From NCBI GenBank assembly GCA_951799405.1, contig OX637343.1:15292524-15356523 (forward strand): a DNA stretch of 64,000 bases, read 5' to 3'. This DNA comes from Agapetus fuscipes (taxonomy: Eukaryota > Arthropoda > Insecta > Trichoptera > Glossosomatidae). Below, piece by piece: positions 29,765 to 40,408 of the stretch. Position 1 is the first letter of the stretch; each line of letters begins with the position of its first letter. The position numbers and the translations under genes are program-made. The notes below the pieces were generated by a model that worked only from the letters and a program-made list of their open reading frames with translations, ran no database searches and was not told where the DNA came from.

Positions 29765-29925
29765 CAAGTGTGATTATGACCTGAATATTAAAGGTCGAAA
29801 GTACTTGAGGTAGAAAATATTATTTGAAAAATAGAACTACTTTTTAGAAAAAAAAAGTTATTTTAAATAAAATGAATTTTCACTGTGTGAATACACAACC
29901 CCTACAAAATCTGATATAAATTATA
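29765..29925 (+). mobile_element. Penelope-type repeat
   Basis: TGACCTGAATATTAAAGGTC, GAAAGTACTTGAGG, and ATGAATTTTCACTGTGTG. Confidence 0.5.
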
Positions 29926-30472
29926 AAAACAGTATAATTTATCTTTGTACAGCCAATATTATTCAGTGTATTGTTTCCATACCTATGCAAATAAATAGCG
30001 ATGTAAGATTCACGAAGATTCAAAATTACTGGAATAACAAAACAAGAGAGTTTGATATTTGATTCAAACAAAAGAAATGAATGAATGTTGACGAAAAAAA
30101 AACATGTGTTTTGTCACAAGAAGATAACAAGACATAAAACTCAAATTTCAATCTTCAGCCAGATAAAGACGTGCTGGATTCGGCGACGTTTGATATCGCA
30201 TTACCGGGTTAAATATTTGGTAAGAGAACAGCATTAGAACCCGTAATCTCCCCTCAGTATGCCGCGCGCGCGTCTCATGTAACCGATTACTGGTTAGTCT
30301 CGTAGGGTTAAGTGAGAATTCACTATGGAAAATTCTGTGCCAGTGAAAACACTGAAGACAGTTTCGAAAATTTATACTGTTATGATTTAAGTGGGGTTCT
30401 TTTTAATGTAACTGCGATCTATTTATTTAGCACAATATATATGTATATAACAATATATTTATATGTATATAA
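29926..30472. other. unassigned sequence
   Basis: A possible decayed tRNA-like head near 30240-30305. Otherwise nothing recognised. Confidence 0.3.
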
Positions 30473-30676
30473 CAAGTGTCATAGACCCTTAGAGTCTCTC
30501 GAATCTAGGGAGTCTCCCGCATAGGCGTTCTTAAAAATATATATATATATATACAAGCATCGTATATATATATATATATATATATACGATGCTTGTATAT
30601 ATATATATATATTTTTAAGAACGCCTATGCGGGAGACTCCCTAGATTCGAGAGACTCTAAGGGTCTATGACACTTG
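30473..30676. repeat. perfect 204-bp palindrome
   Basis: Two 102-bp arms, checked base by base from CAAGTGTCATAGACCC to its complement with no mismatch, centred at 30574/30575 in a (TA)n run. Each arm contains a complete E-tail (GGGAGACTCCCTAGATT) and an AT run with ACAAGCATCG. Confidence 0.9.
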
Positions 30677-30838
30677 CTATAGTGCCGCAGAGGTGTTGGT
30701 GATGTGGCAGTTGTCCATGTCCGGTTGCAGGGTCGTTAGCTGCGCAGTGCTGTGGTGTGTGTGGCATTGCTTTGTTTTGAGACACTGAGAGGAAATGGCG
30801 ATTGATATTGGATTTGAAAAGGGCAAGGTTATGGTATG
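30677..30838 (-). repeat. E-tail-associated repeat body
   Basis: GCCGCAGAGGTGTTGG then GCGATTGATATTGGATTTG, as at 5420-5480. Confidence 0.55.
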
Positions 30839-30839
30839 G

Positions 30840-31175
30840 TAGATATGTTTACAATGTATCGATTACTTTTCTTGCTCTGCTTTTATCGACTTTGCATCAC
30901 AATGTTTCAAGCAACTCTGACTCTCCACACAATCACTGCTCATATTTCTACAGTTCATATGGACGTTTCTCGTCTATTCCAGAATTTTCTGTAGTGGATT
31001 CTTTCACATACACCACACTCCCAACGTGCTAAGGCTCACGTACTAACACTCCCATAATGGATCATACCAAACCAGTTTACCACCATCCATTTCATCATTA
31101 TACCAGCTGTTTGACACTACTCCAGTTACGCACACCAGCAAACTATGTGCCTAGGTGCATGCTCACCGTCTAACG
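30840..31175 (-). mobile_element. LTR1 solo LTR
   Basis: Minus strand: GCACCTAGGCACATAGTTTG, CTGGTGTGCGTAACTGG, GTCCATATGAACTG and CTTGAAACATTGTGATGC, parallel to 36764-37065. The start is truncated. Confidence 0.7.
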
Positions 31176-31589
31176 TCATGGAATATGATTTCTTCAAGAA
31201 CTGCGGTATTAAAGTGTTTGAGATCAAAAACCTCTAATCATTTATAACTGAAAGCGAAATCTTCTCCGATCGCAGATTAATTATGCTACAAATTTTATAT
31301 TTTTAGGCTTTCACGGCTGTATTTAGGTGATTGAAAGAGTTTTTACAGTTCTTGGCTGTCCATTTCGCTTCTTCTTTTTTCTCCTTCTTTAGAAGCCACT
31401 GGTTACAATAGACTCGACACAAATTCTATAGACAAGACGATTGTGACGTCTTACAGATAGAGTGTTTGAGAAAAAGAAAGCAAAATATATTTTGTTATTG
31501 GTTACAAAAAACGCTAGCTACAGTCACGGTTGATGACAATCCATCGAGAAAAGTTGTTAATTTCAATTTCTGCAGGCTATATTAAGGAT
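31176..31589. other. unassigned sequence
   Basis: No family recognised. Confidence 0.3.
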
Positions 31590-32106
31590 CTGTTTCACCA
31601 AACTCCAATCAGACCAAAATCAAAATTAACTGTGATTTCTCCCATCAAATCAAAAATTTTGTTGCATGTACGTTCTATAATCTATAATCTATAATGTAAG
31701 TTGCAAGGATATATTCATTTAAAGCTCTCAGATGTATGCCCACAAACCAACAAGTGTAGTTCGCGCTTACAAATGCTGAATGTGTACTTACAAATAAATC
31801 CAAACCTCAAATGAACATAAGCCCCACAACTTTTGCCGACCTTCCCTGAAACAGGGGTGACATTGGCAAAGTGAACCATTTTTTACAGTATGGGTGGTCA
31901 GCCTCATACCAACCTATAAGTCAAGGAATAACGTTAATACGTTAATACGTTAGTACGTTAATCAGCGTAAATCATCGTACCTGTTTAAAATCCATTTTAT
32001 TATAACCCATTTCCGAGAAATATTTAACCAAGTCCCTACCAAAATTAAGCGATCAAGTTAGATGTTTCAATCAAATATTGATTGGAAGTTGTTGTAACAG
32101 GCCCTA
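31590..32106. mobile_element. MITE-4, split by an A-SINE
   Basis: Left end GGATCTGTTTCACC, AACTCCAATCAGA; right end, reverse complement, GGCCTGTTACAACAACTTCC, AATCAAT. The A-SINE at 31680-31935 and an (ACGTTAAT)n stretch lie inside. Confidence 0.5.
31680..31935 (-). mobile_element. A-SINE, full length, nested
   Basis: Tail TATAATCTATAATCTATAAT, 5' end CATACCAACCTATAAGTCAA. ACGTT occurs on both flanks, a possible target duplication. Confidence 0.85.
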
Positions 32107-32670
32107 AAGTAAATAACTTCAAAGAAGATCAAAACTTCGAATGAGAGCTTTTTTGCATAGAAAAGGTAAAATTTATGTATTAAAAAATGTGCTTAATCGT
32201 CCGTTTGCTAAAGCAATCATTATTGTGGGATAAAATTGATGACGCGTTTTTTGCAACAAAATATTGCAGTTGAAAAAAAAATCACACTGACAACTGGCAT
32301 TGAGCGCTCTTCATGTAAATCTGTCGTAAGGACGTGTAGTCTCCTGATGAGAAATCAATATAGACAAACATGTTTGTATATTATGTATGATGTGTACTTA
32401 ACATAATACTGCTTACGTGTGTTTGAGATGGCTTTAACTCGCTCGTCGATTTTCTGCGTGAATCGACAAATTTTTGGCTTGATGAAATATTTCAATCGAC
32501 AGATATTTGTACTCAATTTTGTTGCAAATTCTATCACAACATAATAAATAAAGAGAAACAGAAATTGTTCTTTGCCGCTTGATGCTTTTGATGATGCCTT
32601 TTGATGCGAAAATGTAAAAGCATTTATAATAAATAAAAGAAAAAGTGAATTAAACCTGTGTGTGTGTTTT
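32107..32670. other. unassigned sequence
   Basis: The 122-codon minus-strand frame here has no recognisable domain. Confidence 0.3.
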
Positions 32671-32674
32671 TTTT

Positions 32675-32735
32675 TAAATAAATACAATGGATTTTCACAG
32701 TGTGAACCACCAAACCCTAACAAAATGTTCTTTGT
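32675..32735 (+). repeat. Penelope-associated fragment
   Basis: AATACAATGGATTTTCACAG, GTGTGAACCACCAAACCC; recurs at 38530-38590. Confidence 0.45.
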
Positions 32736-32791
32736 TATGTATATTAACCTATTTGTTTTTCTAGTTTTATAGATTATGCACAGACTACAGT

Positions 32792-33085
32792 AACTGTAAC
32801 TGTAACTCTGTCACCATTTCGCTAGGGGTGGCCAGAGACTCTGCAGAGTTGCCTCCATTTTTTTCCTATCTTTACATACCTCTGTCAATCCATTCATATC
32901 CATAACCTTTTCATGCATTTTCTTCTTATACGCTCACTTTGTATATCCCATTCTTTCACAATCTCCTCAATCTAATCATTCTACACTTTTCTCGGTCGTC
33001 CCTTCCCTCTTTTTCCTTTCACACTTTCTTTGTATACATACTTTGTCAGTCTATCATCATTCATTCTTTCCACATGCCCAGTAGT
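32792..33085 (-). pseudogene. W-LINE RT C-terminal end
   Basis: Minus strand copy closely matching 9778-10086, including ERMNDDRLTKYVYKESVKG and the 3' sequence GCCACCCCTAGCGAAATGG, ending in an (AGTTAC)n tail at 32792. Several frameshifts; 5' truncation at GGGCATGTGG. Confidence 0.75.
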
Positions 33086-33119
33086 TTGAAGTTTTGTGAA
33101 ACCTTCAAAGAAGAGCCTG

Positions 33120-33205
33120 TAGGTAGGTACTGGTCTACTAAAATTGATTCACTGTTTCCAATGTTGCCCCTGTTTCAGTGAAGTTCGTCGAGAGTAAATA
33201 ATAAT
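33120..33205 (+). mobile_element. A-SINE fragment, highly divergent
   Basis: TTGATTCACTGTTTCC, ATGTTGCCCCTGTTTCAG. Confidence 0.5.
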
Positions 33206-33224
33206 ACTAAGATTATTGAAGCCA

Positions 33225-33330
33225 GCGTGAGTTTTGCTGTCCAAACCAGAGATGCTGACACGAGTGATTCTCAAAACCTAGACCTTTCAATTAAGAGTCC
33301 GTCTGTTAACCATTAGACTACAATTCGTTC
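33225..33330 (-). repeat. tRNA-like fragment
   Basis: Minus strand TGTAGTCTAATGGTTAACAG resembles a tRNA-derived SINE A box; the B box is decayed. Confidence 0.4.
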
Positions 33331-33334
33331 AAGG

Positions 33335-33600
33335 ACGTATGTTCACTTAGATTTGGGTCTAACTTTGTAAATACACGTAAAACACGAGTAAGCGAGAATT
33401 AAGTCGTGCGGACTGTTCTACATGCATTAAATATAGATTTTAACATGTTTCGTCCATCGCTGATCCAAGGAGTATCGTTTTTTTTAATGGAAAATTAACG
33501 TTAGGTGGCGGTTGAGCCATAGATTTGCTATGTGTGAATAATACCGTAAGTGTTTAAAATATCTGTGCAATTTATATCATAGATTATGAATAAAATATAT
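33335..33600 (+). mobile_element. A-SINE fragments with repeat G between
   Basis: TATGTTCACTTAGATTTGGG to CATGCATTAAATATAG; repeat G at 33468-33545; then an A-SINE-like tail CTGTGCAATTTATATCATAG. Confidence 0.5.
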
Positions 33601-33933
33601 TGAGCTTACTATAAAAAGAAGTCATAGGATTTATAACCACGATTCTTTCATCTTACGACGTTTAATCTTCTCCATTAGATATTTATTCTTGAAACTTTGT
33701 TGTTACCACCCTTTTGTTGGGCATCAAAAATGTGATTGTGAAAACCCAGCGTAAGAGACACTCAAAATTGAAGGACCCTTTGGTGAAATCAGGGATTAAA
33801 ATTTAACGAATTATCCCTTTACAGAAGACCATTCAAGTGTGTCATTTATGCGTGTGAAAAATGCAAAAAGACAAATTGTATTTAAATTTAAAGATAATTA
33901 TATTGCAGTATTAATGTTACTTATAATTTGTTT
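33601..33933. other. unassigned sequence
   Basis: No family recognised. Confidence 0.3.
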
Positions 33934-34022
33934 TCCTTGACTTAAAGGTTGGTATGAGGCTGACGACCCCTACTGTAAAAGATAGTTCAATTTGCCAATG
34001 TCACTCCTGTGGCCAAGCCAAG
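33934..34022 (+). mobile_element. A-SINE 5' half
   Basis: TTCCTTGACTTAAAGGTTGG through CAATGTCACTCCTGTGG. Confidence 0.75.
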
Positions 34023-34029
34023 AAAGTAA

Positions 34030-34180
34030 GTAAGTGCGCGCTCATAAATTCTGCATATTATGCATTTAAAAATTATCCAACCGGAAATGAACATAAGCCC
34101 TGCAACTTTTGCCGAGCTTCTCTGAAACACAGGTGACATTGGCAAAGTGAACCATTTTCTACAGCATGGGTGGTCAGCAA
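34030..34180 (-). mobile_element. A-SINE, converging on the previous copy
   Basis: AACATAAGCCCTGCAAC, CTCTGAAACACAGGTGACAT, ends at GGGTGGTCAGC. Confidence 0.75.
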
Positions 34181-34491
34181 ACGCATGCATAGGGTATACA
34201 CAAATACATTTCCAAATAAATATTTTCCCCATTCCTTAAGAAAAAAACTCATTTAAATTTCACTGAAGTGCTAACGATGGCTCCAATCCAACTTTAATTT
34301 TGAATTGTTAATCTAAATATCAATCTTAAATTCGTTTTTCACCATATATTGCCTACCTATTATTAGGTACATGTGCCTGTATGAGATGCACGCTCCTGGT
34401 GATCAGCCTCATAGCAATCTAATAAGTCAAAAGATCAAAGGTTTTTGATAAAAATGCCTCTAAAATTTTAGTAAAGCATGTGTATCTAAAT
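34181..34491. other. unassigned sequence
   Basis: No family recognised. Confidence 0.3.
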
Positions 34492-34708
34492 CTAAATCTA
34501 AGTTGCAAAAATCATTTGAGATTCATATTAAATGCATTCCCGCAAGCAGACACGCATAATTTTACGCTCAGACATGCCGCATGTGGACCTACAATATAGA
34601 AACCCAATCTCAAATGAAAATGAGCCCTGCAACTCTTGCCGACCTTCCCTGAAACAGGGGTGACATTGGCAAAGTGAACCATTCTTTACAGTATGGGTGG
34701 TCAGCCTA
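34492..34708 (-). mobile_element. A-SINE, interrupted at its 5' end by a B-SINE
   Basis: AAATCTAAATCTAAGTTGC tail to GTATGGGTGGTCAGCC; the last bases CATACCAACTTATA resume after the B-SINE at about 35150. Confidence 0.85.
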
Positions 34709-35149
34709 ATAATAATAATAATAATAATAATATTAGGATGATTTATTTGGTGAGCGTTGTTTTTGTGTGTATCACACCTCAAGAGCCCTCTGCGAGCTTG
34801 GTCGTCGCTGTTGAAAGCGCCAATTCTCAAGCAAGACCCAGTTGTTGTAAGGTTGGATGGACCTTTCAGTGACCGGTCTTTTGTAAAGGTGTATGAATTT
34901 TTCAACCCAGCGAAGAGCACATTCGAAATATAAATGGTATATTTTTGTGCTCCGCTGGGATCCGAATCCGCAACCTTCCATTTACGAGTCTGAAGTGCTG
35001 CCACTACGGACTACGGACCGGTCCAAGATGCCAACGACACGCGGTGTACCTGAGCGGTTACCCATCCAAGTACTGTCCGCACCCAATGTTGCTTAAATTC
35101 GGTGATCTATGGGAACCGTTGCTTTCAACATGGTAACGTCGTTGACTTC
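34709..35149 (-). mobile_element. B-SINE, full length, 5S and tRNA heads
   Basis: Minus strand, same order as 21351-21775: 5S-like part (CCCATAGATCACCGAATTTA, AGTACTTGGATGGGTAACCG, and ACCGCGTGTCGTTGGC, a nearly complete 5S 3' end), then tRNA-like part with GGATTCGGATCCC, body, and (AAT)n tail at the left. Nested in an A-SINE. Confidence 0.9.
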
Positions 35150-35309
35150 ATACCAACTTATATTTGAAACAGGCAATGTATTCATGCAAAAATGACACGT
35201 ATAAATGCCTATCTATACAAGGTGTCGGAGCACTTTAAAATTCAGCTCCGCCCGTGTTTCGAGCAACACCCCCTCACAAAACACATGTTAATAAATTAAA
35301 ATAATTAAT
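35150..35309. other. A-SINE remnant, then unassigned
   Basis: CATACCAACTTATA closes the split A-SINE. The rest is not assigned. Confidence 0.4.
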
Positions 35310-35402
35310 CAGGCCTCGGACTCGAACCCCAGACCCCGGGGCTGACCCTCGAGGGCCGCACTCATTTATATTTACTGACCAGCCGTTACTCTATCGTCGC
35401 AC
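35310..35402 (-). repeat. tRNA-derived repeat head
   Basis: Minus strand: GTGCGACGATAGAGTAACGG at the 5' end and a perfect B-box-like GGGGTTCGAGTCCGAGG. The insert between the boxes is too long for a tRNA. Confidence 0.5.
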
Positions 35403-35574
35403 AGGAATAAATATCCTCACGAAACAAGAGGACGCTACCTACCTACCAACACATGTGCCGCGACACACGACAAAAACTCCGTAGCCCTGAAACGATTTGT
35501 TTTGTTCTGTTAGCTTGGATAATATGTCTGTTATTTTGGTTGGAACTTAAAATCGTCGGTGAATCTTTTTTTTT

Positions 35575-35845
35575 ATAATTCTCTCTAGATTTTTTCCTAG
35601 AGACTCTAGGAGTCTATGACAGAGGTGTTGTTTACGAGTTTGGTCGTCGCTACAAATCGCCAATACTCAAGTAGTACCCAGTTGCTGTAAGGCTCAGTGG
35701 ATCTTGTCGGTATTTATTTTGGTTTTGACAAAAAACACCGAAACGGAAAATCATTTCTGACACCCTCGGTGGAATTCAAACCCGAGCTCACGGCATGGAA
35801 TGCAAGCACTCTATGAACTGAACTATTGAACGGAATTATCGGTTG
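35575..35845 (-). mobile_element. chimeric SINE: C-SINE head, B-SINE body, E-tail
   Basis: Minus strand order: C-SINE tRNA head and GTGTCAGAAATGATTTTCC to about 35703, then abruptly B-SINE body (CAACTGGGTACTACTTGAG, GACGACCAAACTCG) and the E-tail (CATAGACTCCTAGAGTCTC). No gap or flank at the C/B joint. Confidence 0.75.
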
Positions 35846-35849
35846 ATAA

Positions 35850-36115
35850 TTTTTTTAAGAGATTCTGTACGGGAGACTCCCTAGATTTCAGAGACTCTAG
35901 GGGTCTATGACAGAGGTGTTGATTACTAAAGCAGTACCCAGTTGTTGTAAGGCTGGTCGGACCTTTAGAGATCGGTATTTGGAAAAGATTGTATGAATTT
36001 TTCAACCCAGCAAAGAGCATATTTGGAAATACAAATGGTATTTTTAGTGCTACGCCAAGATTCGAATCCGCAACCTTCCATATTTACGAGGTCACTGAAC
36101 TATGGACCCATCCAT
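35850..36115 (-). mobile_element. B-SINE with E-tail
   Basis: Left end AAGAGATTCTGTACGGGAGA (E-tail), then CAGTACCCAGTTGTTGTAAG, body and tRNA-like head with GGATTCGAATCTTG. Confidence 0.75.
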
Positions 36116-36409
36116 TAAAATTAAGGTTAGAAACATTAAATATTCTATCCATACTTTAAACCTAAGCGATTAAAGTTTTCGATACATTTTCCTTATGGAT
36201 CTCAACCAGTACCAGTTGATTGACGTTGAGATTAAAGGCAGGGTCGTCAACTGATGGGTCGATCACATTGACAAAGACATGAAAATCTCTCAACTCTAGA
36301 GAATACAGGTTATCCTAGAACCAGAAACTGGAGGCAATAGATATTTGTGACGTCAACTTTGTAGTCTGTCTTAAAAATTTAAGACGCGGAGATTTTAGAT
36401 ACAAATTTA
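36116..36409. other. unassigned sequence
   Basis: No family recognised. Confidence 0.3.
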
Positions 36410-36465
36410 ATGCATGCCCACATGGTACCACGTGGTAGTTCAAGTTTTGTGAAAAAATCGAGTTA

Positions 36466-36612
36466 TTAAAAATATTTTTGTGGCGTCATTTTTTAAGTTA
36501 TATAAAAAAAGTCAACTTTAAAATAAAAATTAGTTAACATTTTTTTAAAAATACCCCTGATTTACTAAGGCCATAAAGTATAAGAAACATATTTTTAAAA
36601 ACAACGGGCAAT
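36466..36612 (-). repeat. repeat H
   Basis: Reverse complement of 9478-9640 (shared CTTATACTTTATGGCCTTAG and TGACGCCACAAAAAT). Splits A-SINE-like fragments at 36410-36440 and 36662-36748. Confidence 0.55.
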
Positions 36613-36661
36613 TTTTTAGTAATCGGCCTCCAACAGACTGACAACGTGCCAAAAAGTAAAT

Positions 36662-36748
36662 TGTAAGCGCGAACTTACACGTTTCTGTTTGTGAGCATGC
36701 ATTAAATATGAATAATAAATGTTTATCATACATTGAAACTTAAATTAT
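36662..36748 (+). mobile_element. A-SINE 3' fragment
   Basis: GTAAGCGCGAACTTACACG through AACTTAAATTATAG. Confidence 0.7.
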
Positions 36749-36763
36749 AGATAGATTAAATAC

Positions 36764-37065
36764 TGTTACGAACTATGAGTGTATGTACCTAGGCACGTAG
36801 TTTGCTGGTGTGCGTAACTGGAATAGTGTCGAAAAGCAAGTATAATGATGAAATGGATAATACGAGTAGTAGACTGCTCTGGAACAAAACACTATAGAAT
36901 AATTTGGAATACACAAAATCGTCCATATGAACTGTACAAATATGAGCCGCAATTGTGTGGAAGGTCAGAGTCGCTTGAAACATTGTGACGTGAAGTCGAT
37001 ATAAGCAAACCAAGAAAAAAATCATTACGTTGTAAACCAATATTAAGCCAAATAAATCTTACCAA
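36764..37065 (+). mobile_element. LTR1 solo LTR
   Basis: Starts TGTTACGAACTATGAG, has GTCCATATGAACTGTAC and CTTGAAACATTGTGACG, and an AATAAATCTTACC polyadenylation-type end. Lies just after an A-SINE tail. Confidence 0.7.
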
Positions 37066-38030
37066 AGTAAATTAATAACAATACATTTTCTTTACATTTC
37101 GCCACGAAAATGAACTCACAGCCTTCCTTTTCGAGCTTTAAAAGAAGAAGAAAAGTGATTTATAAATCAGTATCACATATCCTCTTTGGGTAGATGTTTA
37201 CCCATTAATTATGAGGAGGCTTAAGGTACAACGACCCCTGATAAATTACTCGTACTTTCGGGGTGTGGAATTAAGCGGTGCCTGTCACATCATCGCCGGA
37301 ACATAATACGAGAGAAATCTCTGCTAGGAAATAATTTAAAAGCCTACCTGGAAACTGTTCAAATCCACAGAATTTAATTAACGTGTGCCCACAGTGAATT
37401 TCAAATTTTGTGACGTGAATCAACACACCTTAGATTATTTTTAAATACACTTTATTCAAGAGTAAGCAAAAAGGATTTCTTCTTCAAAACATCAAAGAAC
37501 AAAGTAACGTCATCTTTTTGAAACACTGTTTTTATTTCACTCGTTTGTTTTATTTTTAAATGTAAATTTACTAACTCTATAAAAATAAAATACAAGAGTG
37601 AAAAAAAAACCCTTTTTTAAAAATATATATATTTGTTCTTTGAAGTTTTATACTTATAGAAAGGATTATCAATTAATTTTCCCAGAGTTGATACACCAAC
37701 CATAATTTTTAATATTTTTTTAAAATATATAATGCATAACACTTCTTATAACCGCAGGTAGTTTGTATTGTCATTATAAATAAAAATATGCATAAAGTAT
37801 AATCAATTTTCCAGGAAACTACACTCGAGTTACTGAAATCAGTAAAACTACAAAAGGTATGTGTAAAACTATTGTATATTGATGGATTTTTTAAATATGG
37901 TATTTTTTTGGCATGTTTTGCAACAGGGAAACTCTTTTCCATGACAATCTTAAACAAAAAATCACGCTACCATAAAAATATTATGGTTTGCCTATTATGG
38001 GATGCAAGTAAGTAAAAGTTTTTTTTATTT
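37066..38030. other. unassigned sequence, about 960 bp
   Basis: AT-rich. Frames under 85 codons only, none recognisable. Confidence 0.35.
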
Positions 38031-38033
38031 ACT

Positions 38034-38216
38034 CACTGTCATTCAGAAAAGGTCAGCAAAAGTTGCAAGGTTTATGTTTATTTGTTTAAGGTTGAGATTT
38101 GAATCTGTTAGTACACATGCAGTATTTGTAAGCGTGAATTTGCGCGTGTCTGTTTGTGGGCATTCATTAAATAGTAATTATAAATGGCGATTTATCTTTG
38201 CAAGTTAGATTATAGT
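38034..38216 (+). mobile_element. A-SINE, 5'-truncated
   Basis: AAAGGTCAGCAAAAGTTGC, GTAAGCGTGAATTTGCGC and CAAGTTAGATTATAG tail. Confidence 0.75.
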
Positions 38217-38220
38217 GTAT

Positions 38221-38505
38221 TGTTACGAACTATAAGTTTGTGTGTGTATGCACGTAGTTTGCTGGTTTGTAACTGAAATAGTGTCAAACAATATACTGTG
38301 TGTGGAATAATCCATTATAGAAGTATGTGAAATAATCTAGAACATGCAAGAATCGTCTCTTTCGTACCTATATTTACGAGCCGGAATGGTGCGGAAAGCC
38401 AGAGACGCTTGAAACATTGTGCCGCAAAGTCGATGATACAGCTAGAGAAACAATGTGTAACAGTATATTGTGCCAAATAAATCCGGTTAAATAAATAAGA
38501 AATAC
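38221..38505 (+). mobile_element. LTR1 solo LTR
   Basis: TGTTACGAACTATAAG start directly after an A-SINE tail, CTTGAAACATTGTGCCG and AATAAATCCGGTTAAATAA end. Confidence 0.7.
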
Positions 38506-38629
38506 TTTTTCTAAAATAATAACATAGTTTTAAAATAAATACAATGGACTTTCACTGTGTGAAGCACTAACCCTGTCAAATAAAAAATATAAAAGAACCC
38601 ATGGAACAAACATAACAGTATGTTTCGAA

Positions 38630-38700
38630 TGCAACCGGCAAGGTTTACTCAGCCCTTACAGTTTAAGGTACCAACTGAACTATCGACGTGTCATATTATG
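38630..38700. mobile_element. C-SINE scrap
   Basis: ACCGGCAAGGTTTACTCAGC then ACCAACTGAACTATCGACG, two C-SINE pieces in opposite orientation. Confidence 0.4.
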
Positions 38701-39716
38701 CTGTATATTGTAGAGTTCTCTGTTTTTCAACCAATAATTATATCGCTTTGACTTTGGGATCTTGGGGTAGAGGGAAGTATCTCAAGGGAGGGGAGGGAAG
38801 AGATGCACCCCTGACGTTGCAAGGGATGGGGGAGTTGGATCTTGCACGGCGATCGATACGGATGTGTTTTGATTCTCTAAACACTAAAAATAATTAATTT
38901 CATTTTCTAATTTTTAATAAACTCGGGACTTCGATCTTGTACTGCGGTCGATACAGATGTGTTTTTCGTTTTCTTAACACTAAAAAAATAATTAATTTCA
39001 TTCCTCTAAATTCTAATAATAAGTTTTCAATTAAAGGAATATTAATCAGAACATTTTAAAAACGTATCTTTGAACTTCAAACTTAAATAATAACTTTTAT
39101 AAATATTAAGCGCGGAAATTCTATTGATTTAATTTGGCATTATTATTGTGAAGTGAAAAGTGCAGTGGCTATATTTTTTATTGGGATCCGGCCTTTCACT
39201 ATTTAAAATTAAAACTAACTATTTACGTATAATACAGAGTTGTTCCTGAGCTGTTTTCCTGGGCTGAGTTTTCTTTGATTATACTAACAGATTAACTAAA
39301 AATCTACTAAACTAAAACCAAATTTCATTGAACATATTACTTTATTTCATTTTTATGTTGGTGTTCTCTTTCAGAGTTTCTTATCGCTGTGTACTTGGTT
39401 ATAATATATTTACTTTCAGGGATTCATTGACTTACCTGTGCGGGGGAAAGATTTTCCTGCTTATTTTCTTATCGATGCATAATTGTTAATTATAGGTTTA
39501 TTTCAGAGATTCACCTACTTAACTAAGCGGAGGGAGGTTTTCTTCTTATTTTCAACAAAGTAATTATCTACTGTCGCTGTCAATTATGTACTAACGCTAC
39601 ACACACACACCACTATTGACATTTTGAATTAAATCAGATTCTCTCTCTTGCTGGAATTCTGCAATGTTATATTGAATTAAGAAATGTTTGGTTCGCTTGC
39701 ATTCGAGATATACTGA

Positions 39717-40408
39717 TTCCTGAAGTCAGCCGTTCCCAATGTCGTTTCCTTACCGAATGGTCCTTCCTGAAATTTCCCTTGTTGTGGAAAACGGTTGAAC
39801 GAGTTTGTCCGGTGGGTAGTGTATCGCATAGGTTTGCAAGATGATGGGACCTATTGTTTTAGTTTATAAATGTGGGTTTGGTGTTGAACGTTCCACAGTC
39901 ACGGGAAGACCCTAGTTTCAGGAAAATTCCTGAAAACCTATAACATTCAATGCAGAATTACCTAATCACTCTTACACATTACGGAATGCTGCTCTCCTTG
40001 AGGTGGTGAGAATGAAAGAATGATTATGAAGGATTTGCATGTTGCATGAATTACCTATAAGTAAGGCCTGAAAGTAATCCATCTGAAGGTGAAAATGTAT
40101 TCCAAACACACCATTACACATCCATCACACTAGGGGTTGGCCAAGCTAATAAAATGCAAATTTCATAAATAAATTATAAACAAACAACTCTGCAGTATGT
40201 GCTGAAGCCGAAATGCCTGCAATCTCATATCGAGACACACAAAGAATAACGCAGATGTACTTAATGCAGTTGAATTTGAAAACCGCTGAGTGACCTTGGT
40301 CATTATATGTTCCTGATCACAACAAAGTTCCTGAAAATCGGCAGCCGGCCTCTGGCCAAATACAACTGAATATGTTCCCGACCTCTGGTCGCAACGAGAG
40401 TTCCTGAA
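39717..40408. promoter_or_regulatory. TTCCTGAA dyad cluster, heat-shock-element-like (copy 1)
   Basis: TTCCTGAA occurs at 39717, 39764, 39927, 40328 and 40401. At 39764-39776 it forms a three-unit array (TTC-CT-GAA-AT-TTC); at 39917-39934 a perfect four-unit array, TTCAGGAAAATTCCTGAA, in 5-bp register. This fits the HSF consensus nTTCnnGAAn. No heat-shock gene lies beside it, so a role is inferred only from the motif. Confidence 0.5.

Noticed and set aside
32355..32723. 122-codon minus-strand frame
   Set aside because: No domain; overlaps a Penelope-associated repeat fragment.
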